Below are positions 18,965-23,457 of a stretch of 23,457 bases of DNA, in pieces. Under the pieces are notes generated by a model that saw nothing but the letters and a program-made list of their open reading frames with translations, was not told where the DNA came from and searched no databases. Both the position numbers and the translations under genes were made by a program. The stretch comes from Larix sibirica (lineage: Eukaryota; Streptophyta; Pinopsida; Pinales; Pinaceae). The stretch lies in assembly GCA_004151065.3 (NCBI GenBank), contig NWUY0300013771.1, positions 1-23,457 of the forward strand, in the 5' to 3' direction. Within the stretch, counting starts at the first letter, position 1, and each line of letters opens with the position of its first letter.

Positions 18965-19959
18965 TATTGGTGCAAAAAAGATGTTATCTTCTTATTTTAT
19001 TTTATATTGTTATGGGCTTAGAAATGACTATATATTGGAAAATACAATAAGGACTGACTTGATGCCATAGTTCAACAGAAATATAGACCAACCAATAAAC
19101 TCATGAAAGAGAGAACAACACTTTGCTAATAGGTAATAGTGTCCACTTCCACTACATAGAATCAAGCTCTTAAAGGACCAACAAATTTGTACTACAACCC
19201 AAACACGTGTATTTTCTAGGATTTGATCAATCTATCAATTTGATCATCCTCCTCTTTAAAAGCAAATTCATGCCAATACATGTTGAATGAGGAAGTTGAT
19301 ATCTTTTGGGGTTACTCCAAAAAGTGTTTTTCGCCTTGCTACGAGAGCACAATGTCTCCTAGTCCCTTGGCAATGCTTCATGAACACATGGATGGCTTAG
19401 TTCAGCTTAGTTCAGGTGCATGCTTGACCTTGCTTAGAGTGTTTGGTATGGCACCCTTGCCAAAGAAGTTGATACCCTAGTTGGCTTGTTGACTAACCCA
19501 TTGGGTTCATAGAATGGGGGAGTTAGTTACTCAACTAAGAGAGGTACCCACCTCAGAGGAGCATTGGACACTTGGAGTAGGGCACTTAACCATTGGATTT
19601 TGAAACCATCTGATACGAGGTACGTGGTGTTGGATGAGCCCTTGGTTGGTCCATGATGGACATGCACATTTGAAGGTAGCCTGCTATTGGTTTGCTAGAC
19701 CTCGATTGGATGCTTATGTGGCTTTCTTCTTTGGAGCATTAGAGACTTTGTGACAACATGTTACTTGCTTGGACAATGCCTTGCACTACAGTATTGGGCA
19801 TTTTGGAGGGGGGCGTTGAACCCTGGATGGCACCAAGTTGCTTGGATGCTTGCAAGGAAGCTTGGTGTTGACTTGGAGACGATTAAGTTGCGACAACAAC
19901 CATGTAGGTGGAGTGGACCCAATCAAGCACATACCTTAGGAGTAGTGATGGCGTCTATG
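18965..19959. other. Stretch without a recognised gene
   Basis: Several short open frames are present on the plus strand (for example 19280-19480 and 19750-19962), but none shows a motif I know. The base composition from 19280 is less AT-rich than the DNA before it and matches the LTR-like stretch that follows, so this may be the degraded 3' end of a retroelement. Confidence 0.35.
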
Positions 19960-20157
19960 TGAGCTTGTTGTAGAGGAGCATGGACACATCTTTTGTAGCA
20001 ACATCACCTTGAAGCCTTTATTGAGTACATCACCTTGGAGCTTGAAATGTGTACCCTTAAAGTTCAACGCTTCACATGTGCGGGCCTACTCATTTGTAGT
20101 AGATTATTTGTATGGGTTTAGGCCCACTTTTATATTGTTGGCCTCCCTTACCTCTCA

Positions 20158-20166
20158 TATATATAG
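20158..20166 (+). promoter_or_regulatory. Candidate TATA box
   Basis: TATATATAG in a GC-richer context (CCTCTCA before, AGCGGAAGG after). Initiation would fall about 30 bases on, in the repeated AGAGTCCTTTCTTTCAC words. Confidence 0.4.
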
Positions 20167-20442
20167 AGCGGAAGGCAAGAGTCCTTTCTTTCACAGAGGA
20201 AGGGGAGAGTCCTTTCTTTCACCACTCATTGTGAAAAGAGTGAAAAGAGTGTTTTTATCTCTCTTGGGTTTTCTTCTTTGTACATTATCTCTCTCATCTT
20301 GGAGGCACTAGAATTTATTGGAGCACTTAGAGCATCTTGAATAATAGGGTCATCCATTGGAGCCTTGGAGATTTGGGTTTTGTGATTAAACCCTAGGCAG
20401 TACTTGTCAAAGAGAAGAGAGGAAATGCCTTACTTAGCGCTA

Positions 20443-20585
20443 AGGAATCTTGCTAGTGTGATACTAGTTTGTGGAGGACCTTTGGTGGAGCTAGGGTTTT
20501 TCTTGGTTTTCCCNAGGAATCTTGCTAGTGTGATACTAGTTTGTGGAGGACCTTTGGTGGAGCTAGGGTTTTTCTTGCTTTTCCC
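20443..20585 (+). repeat. 71-bp duplication around a single N
   Basis: Bases 20443-20513 and 20515-20585 are the same 71-bp sequence with one mismatch (TTGGTTTT/TTGCTTTT), parted by one N at 20514. This is the pattern left when two overlapping contig ends are joined without merging. The true genome probably has one copy. Confidence 0.85.
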
Positions 20586-20845
20586 TAGCTAGGGTTTTGG
20601 AGAGGTAGAGGATTGTACTAGCATTGGGATGAGGCTATGGAATGTACATGTATTTCATCTTTATACACATATATGAATCTTCCAGGTGTCCAAAATTGTC
20701 TCAATTGCAGATATGATTCTCAGCAGTCATTGTCTTCTTGGTTTGGTAATTTCCAGAACTAGTTTGTCATGCTGATTTGACACAAGTGAACGTTGAAATT
20801 GATAGGTGATTTTTAATATTGATATAGAAGATAATAGGGCAGAGT

Positions 20846-21105
20846 CCCAATGTTGCAAATATCGTGTCGGGGAATATATCGCTAAGGGTTTGGAAAGAAA
20901 CTTATNAGTCCCAATGTTGCAAATATCGTGTCGGGGAATATATCGCTAAGTGTTTGGAAAGAAACTTATCAGAAATATCGGGGAAAATATTGACAAAAAT
21001 AAACTTAGGCCGAAGAGTTATGAAAATATCGGACAAATCGGCAACACAGAAAACTCAAGAGAAATCGGAAATAGCAGGAGAAATCGGAGATATTTGTAAC
21101 AGTGG
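20846..21105. mobile_element. MITE with 8-bp TSD and an assembly duplication
   Basis: The left end CCCAATGTTGCAAATATCG and the inverted right end CCACTGTTACAAATATCTCC form terminal inverted repeats of about 17 bases. They are flanked by GGCAGAGT (20838-20845) and GGCAGACT (21106-21113), an 8-bp duplication with one change. Inside, 20843-20905 and 20907-20969 are a 63-bp near-identical duplication (one mismatch) around a single N at 20906, so the real element is about 0.2 kb. AAATCGG and ATATCGG words recur inside. There is no coding capacity. hAT-like by duplication length; the transposase source is unknown. Confidence 0.7.
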
Positions 21106-21113
21106 GGCAGACT

Positions 21114-21699
21114 ACTGTTGAGAATCTGCACTAATTGCAGTGATTCTAAATCTGATTTTATGCTTGAACGTGTGCCCTCAGGGCTGAAACTTGTTGGCAT
21201 ATGTTTGGTCTCTTTACTCTTGAATTGCCTTGTGGATTGGGGTTGAAGTGAATTGAAATATTGTCCACTGTTTGCTGCTATAATTTATATTTCAGGTTAG
21301 CCCTAAGGCTGAATATTCATAGGGTTTGGATCCAGGAAACCTCTAGTGTGAGGTGAAATTTCAGATTTGCATTTAAAAGTCAGAATTTCAAAATTTCATC
21401 CCATTGACGGGTACATCTCCCATCCCTGAAATAGGGGCCGAAGCATCCCTGTCTGCTAGGTACACACCCAAAACCTGATGAGGGACATCCCCAGTAGATT
21501 TTTCATAAAATCAAGGAACATCTCCTGAAATCGAGGACATCCCTACTGAACTTACTATAAAACACTCACTGTTTCTTTAAAAGGCAGAAATAGAAAAGGA
21601 ACTGTGTGGAAATTATATTTAATATGCCTATTACAAATTTACGATAAGGGGCAAATTTCATATAATTTAACACTGTATATTTAATATGAATTAGGCATA
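21114..21699. other. Gene-free stretch
   Basis: No gene seen. At 21440-21545 short related words recur (GGGACATCCCCAGTAGA, GGAACATCTCCTGAAAT, GGACATCCCTACTGAAC), likely an old small repeat. Confidence 0.4.
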
Positions 21700-22256
21700 T
21701 TTTTATTTTTTAAAATTTAAACCTACGCTGTGTGGAAGCCACAGATTGGATTCGTGGAAGCTGGGAGGAGTGTGGATTCTGGAATGTGCAGTGTGCACGG
21801 TGCAGGGGTTTACGAATTTGCAATGGGCTGGGAAGACGCCGTGGAGTGTGTTGGGCGCGGACTGTGGAAGCCGGGCGCGGAGAGAGGCACACGGTGGAGG
21901 CGTTCACAGTTTTAAATGAAAAAAAAAGTAGCATTTACAAATTACTTACCCTCAGGCTCAGCTGCACCCTAATCGCCGGCTCCTCTCGACCTCTGTAGCG
22001 AGCGACCAAATGAAGTTATGAACAAATGAGCCCTAACCGCGGGCTTAAAATCTTAAAAATTGAACTTTTTTTTACCCTGTCAGAAAACCGCGAGTCGACG
22101 GCGCGATTTCGCGATTTTTTACTGGAAAATCGGCGATATTTCGGCGGGAAATCGGCCCGATATTGGTGCCCGATTTTTTCTTAAAAAATCGCTGCTGCAG
22201 AAATATCGCGATAAATCGGCATCTCGCGATTTCGCGGCCGATATTTGTAACACTGG
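21700..22256. mobile_element. CpG-rich segment ending in a MITE-family terminus
   Basis: The right edge CCGATATTTGTAACACTGG (22238-22256) is the inverted form of the terminus seen at 20846, and 22090-22256 is packed with GCGATTT, AAATCGG and GCGATATTTC words, as expected of subterminal transposase sites. The part at 21720-21915 is GC-rich with GTGGAAGCC and GGCGCGGA repeats, much like the interior of the 13458 element in composition. I could not find the matching left end or a target duplication for TTAAAACA, so the left limit is uncertain and the element may be truncated. Confidence 0.5.
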
Positions 22257-22484
22257 TTAAAACATAGACCCCAACGATTTTGTGCTTCTTTATGAGCCAC
22301 ATTTTATGAGCTATTTCTGGGAGAGGGTCACCTAAAAATACTTCTGCTCCATGTTTACTTTCTCTGCTCTTCGTTGTTATTAGAGCTCTTGGTTTGTTGG
22401 GGTGTGCCTAGACCTTGGCTTATCCTTAGTTACTAGTTAGATCAAAGCATTTTAGTATCATTATTAATCACAACTTATGTATGG

Positions 22485-23027
22485 CTCAATGCTCCTAAGC
22501 ATTGGATGCTTGACAAACTTGGTGGTGCTTTTATAAGTTAAAAATAATAGAAAATTGTATATGACTTTAAATGCAAACATTTTCAAGACATGGTTAATTA
22601 TTTATCATTCTTTGCTACTAACTATTGTGCTTCTTACTTGAGTCTGTTTTATCTATGCAGGCACCAAAACCATCACCTGGTCCTCACAAGGGCAAGGAAT
22701 GCCTTCCTCTTGTCGTTCTTATTAGGAACAGGCTGAAATATGCTCTTACATACCGTGAAGTTATAGCCATTGTAATGCAAAGGCTTATATCTATTGACGG
22801 AAAAGTTAGGACAAACAAATGTTATCCTGCAGGGTTTATGGGTAAGTTCCTTAGTTGCCTGAGCATGCAGATTTTGAATAAGACATTATTTCCACTATTA
22901 GAGAAGATGTAATAAATTTCTTTTATACTAAGTGATATTTTGATCATGATTGGCTGTTTTATGTCCTCGAGATGTCCTTTCAATTGCAAAAAGAAATGAG
23001 AATTTTAGACTCCTTTATGATGCAAAG
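22485..23027 (+). pseudogene. RPS4: 40S ribosomal protein S4 (eS4), N-terminal exons, truncated
   Basis: Three consecutive exons match plant eS4, an RNA-binding protein of the small ribosomal subunit. 22485-22532 reads LNAPKHWMLDKLGGAF. 22661-22841, after acceptor ATCTATGCAG, reads from [20 protein letters not shown] through [17 protein letters not shown] (S4 domain start) to CYPAGFM and ends in phase 1 at donor GGTAAGT. 22972-23027, after CCTCGAG, completes the Asp and reads DVLSIAKRNENFRLLYDAK, ending at AAG|GTATCT. Intron positions are as in plant RPS4 genes as I know them. Signs of decay: the first donor is ATAAGT instead of GTAAGT, the codons before LNAP do not give the expected basic N-terminus, and several usually constant residues differ (K for S in 'PHKS', L-I-S for H-x-x). 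The expected next exon (G-R-F-R-L-H) and the KOW and C-terminal parts are missing. It may be a pseudogene or the start of a gene altered after exon 4. Confidence 0.85.
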
Positions 23028-23094
23028 GTATCTCATGTTTTAAATTGGTGGTGTTAAAGAATATGAATAGGAGGCACTTTGGTTATTTCTCTAG

Positions 23095-23426
23095 CACCGG
23101 GGATTGATGAACGTGATGCATGCTTTTGTTGATGTGTTTAGGTATGAGCAAGATATGCTTGCATATACAGAATGCACACATGGGATTGCACTGGAGGATG
23201 GGCTTGCCCTTTTTTCTACTTTTGAAGTAAATCTGGATATCATGCTTCTCTCTCATTTTTTAGTGCTTACTCCCTACTGCAGGAAAAATTCATTGACTCT
23301 ATTGTGCTAGCAGATGCAGTGTTTGCTCAAGAAGTTAAGAAGTTGGAAAATGAACAATTTAAGCCATTTGAGCAGGTCACCTTAGCACCTTTTGAAAGAG
23401 ACCATGCTTGTGTCTTAGATCACTGA
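23095..23426 (+). CDS. Two exon-like stretches of an unrecognised gene
   Basis: After acceptor TTTCTCTAG (ending 23094) a frame opens at 23095 as [20 protein letters not shown] and continues to STFE at 23226, where a GTAAAT donor follows. A second stretch starts after CTACTGCAG at 23283 as [20 protein letters not shown], continues [11 protein letters not shown] and either stops at a GTCACC site or reads on to a TGA at 23424-23426. Both boundaries are phase 0, so the two join cleanly. An alternative acceptor at 23131 would shorten the first. The composition is strongly protein-like (amphipathic and acidic, helical) but I do not recognise the family. The preceding RPS4 exon also ends in phase 0, so a chimeric transcript is formally possible. 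Confidence 0.45.
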
Positions 23427-23457
23427 TGTAAAATTATATAATATATTCTATTTAAGG

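Larger units (their letters stand above)
19960..20650 (+). other. LTR-like regulatory stretch
   Basis: A TATA box (TATATATAG, 20158-20166) is followed by a 17-bp word AGAGTCCTTTCTTTCAC present twice (20178-20194, 20206-20222), pyrimidine-rich text, and TTAAACCCTAGG and GCTAGGGTTTT. This arrangement resembles the U3-R-U5 of a plant LTR or a promoter with a leader. No second LTR, TG..CA ends or target duplication could be found, so a solo LTR is only one reading. The 71-bp assembly-type duplication at 20443-20585 lies in it. Confidence 0.35.

Noticed and set aside
20404-20592. 62-codon open frame with a repeated RNLASVILVCGGPLVELG-like text
   Set aside because: The repeat comes from the N-centred assembly duplication, and the frame contains the N.
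21710-21998. Four overlapping open frames on both strands
   Set aside because: Same reason: GC-rich transposon-like sequence with few stops, and no recognisable protein.

Overview
The window looks like nuclear DNA of a seed plant. It has split genes with GT-AG introns, a plant-type 40S ribosomal protein S4 fragment, and many decayed plant retroelements and DNA transposons. The low gene density and heavily mutated Ty3/gypsy and LINE relics would suit a large, repeat-rich genome such as a gymnosperm, but the species cannot be fixed from sequence alone. No bacterial-type operon, CRISPR array or tRNA/rRNA gene was seen.

Layout. 1-5100: AT-rich DNA with no clear gene, holding small tandem duplications, a decayed MITE (1246-1452), an AACCAG-rich element (1920-2152), one possible exon on the minus strand (3613-3823) and a minus-strand SINE with a 16-bp target-site duplication (4087-4315). 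5110-7400: 5' part of a non-LTR retrotransposon (LINE) on the plus strand, with an ORF1-like protein and the start of the ORF2 endonuclease, full of stops and frameshifts. 7410-11800: a broken Ty3/gypsy element on the minus strand (gag, protease, reverse transcriptase, RNase H; no integrase seen). 11976-12403: a LINE-type RNase H domain on the plus strand. 13016-13454: a frameshifted coiled-coil ORF of unknown origin. 13450-14419: a non-autonomous DNA transposon with a perfect 8-bp target duplication. 14644-15370: a second LINE RNase H and 3' tail. 15430-17105: repeats. 17530-17692: a tRNA-like SINE. 18038-18964: a second, older member of the 13450 transposon family whose inside holds LINE RNase H pieces in opposite orientations and a SINE piece. 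19960-20650: an LTR-like promoter region. 20443-21105: two single N bases, each inside a near-perfect duplication that looks like an assembly join, the second inside a MITE. 21700-22256: a CpG-rich stretch ending in a terminus of the same MITE family. 22485-23027: three consecutive RPS4 exons, after which the RPS4 reading stops and other exon-like sequence (23095-23426) follows.

No working multi-gene system is visible. The parts of most interest are the 8-bp-duplication transposon family with its cargo-bearing second copy, the two SINEs, the RPS4 fragment joined in phase to unrecognised exons, and the two assembly-type duplications.
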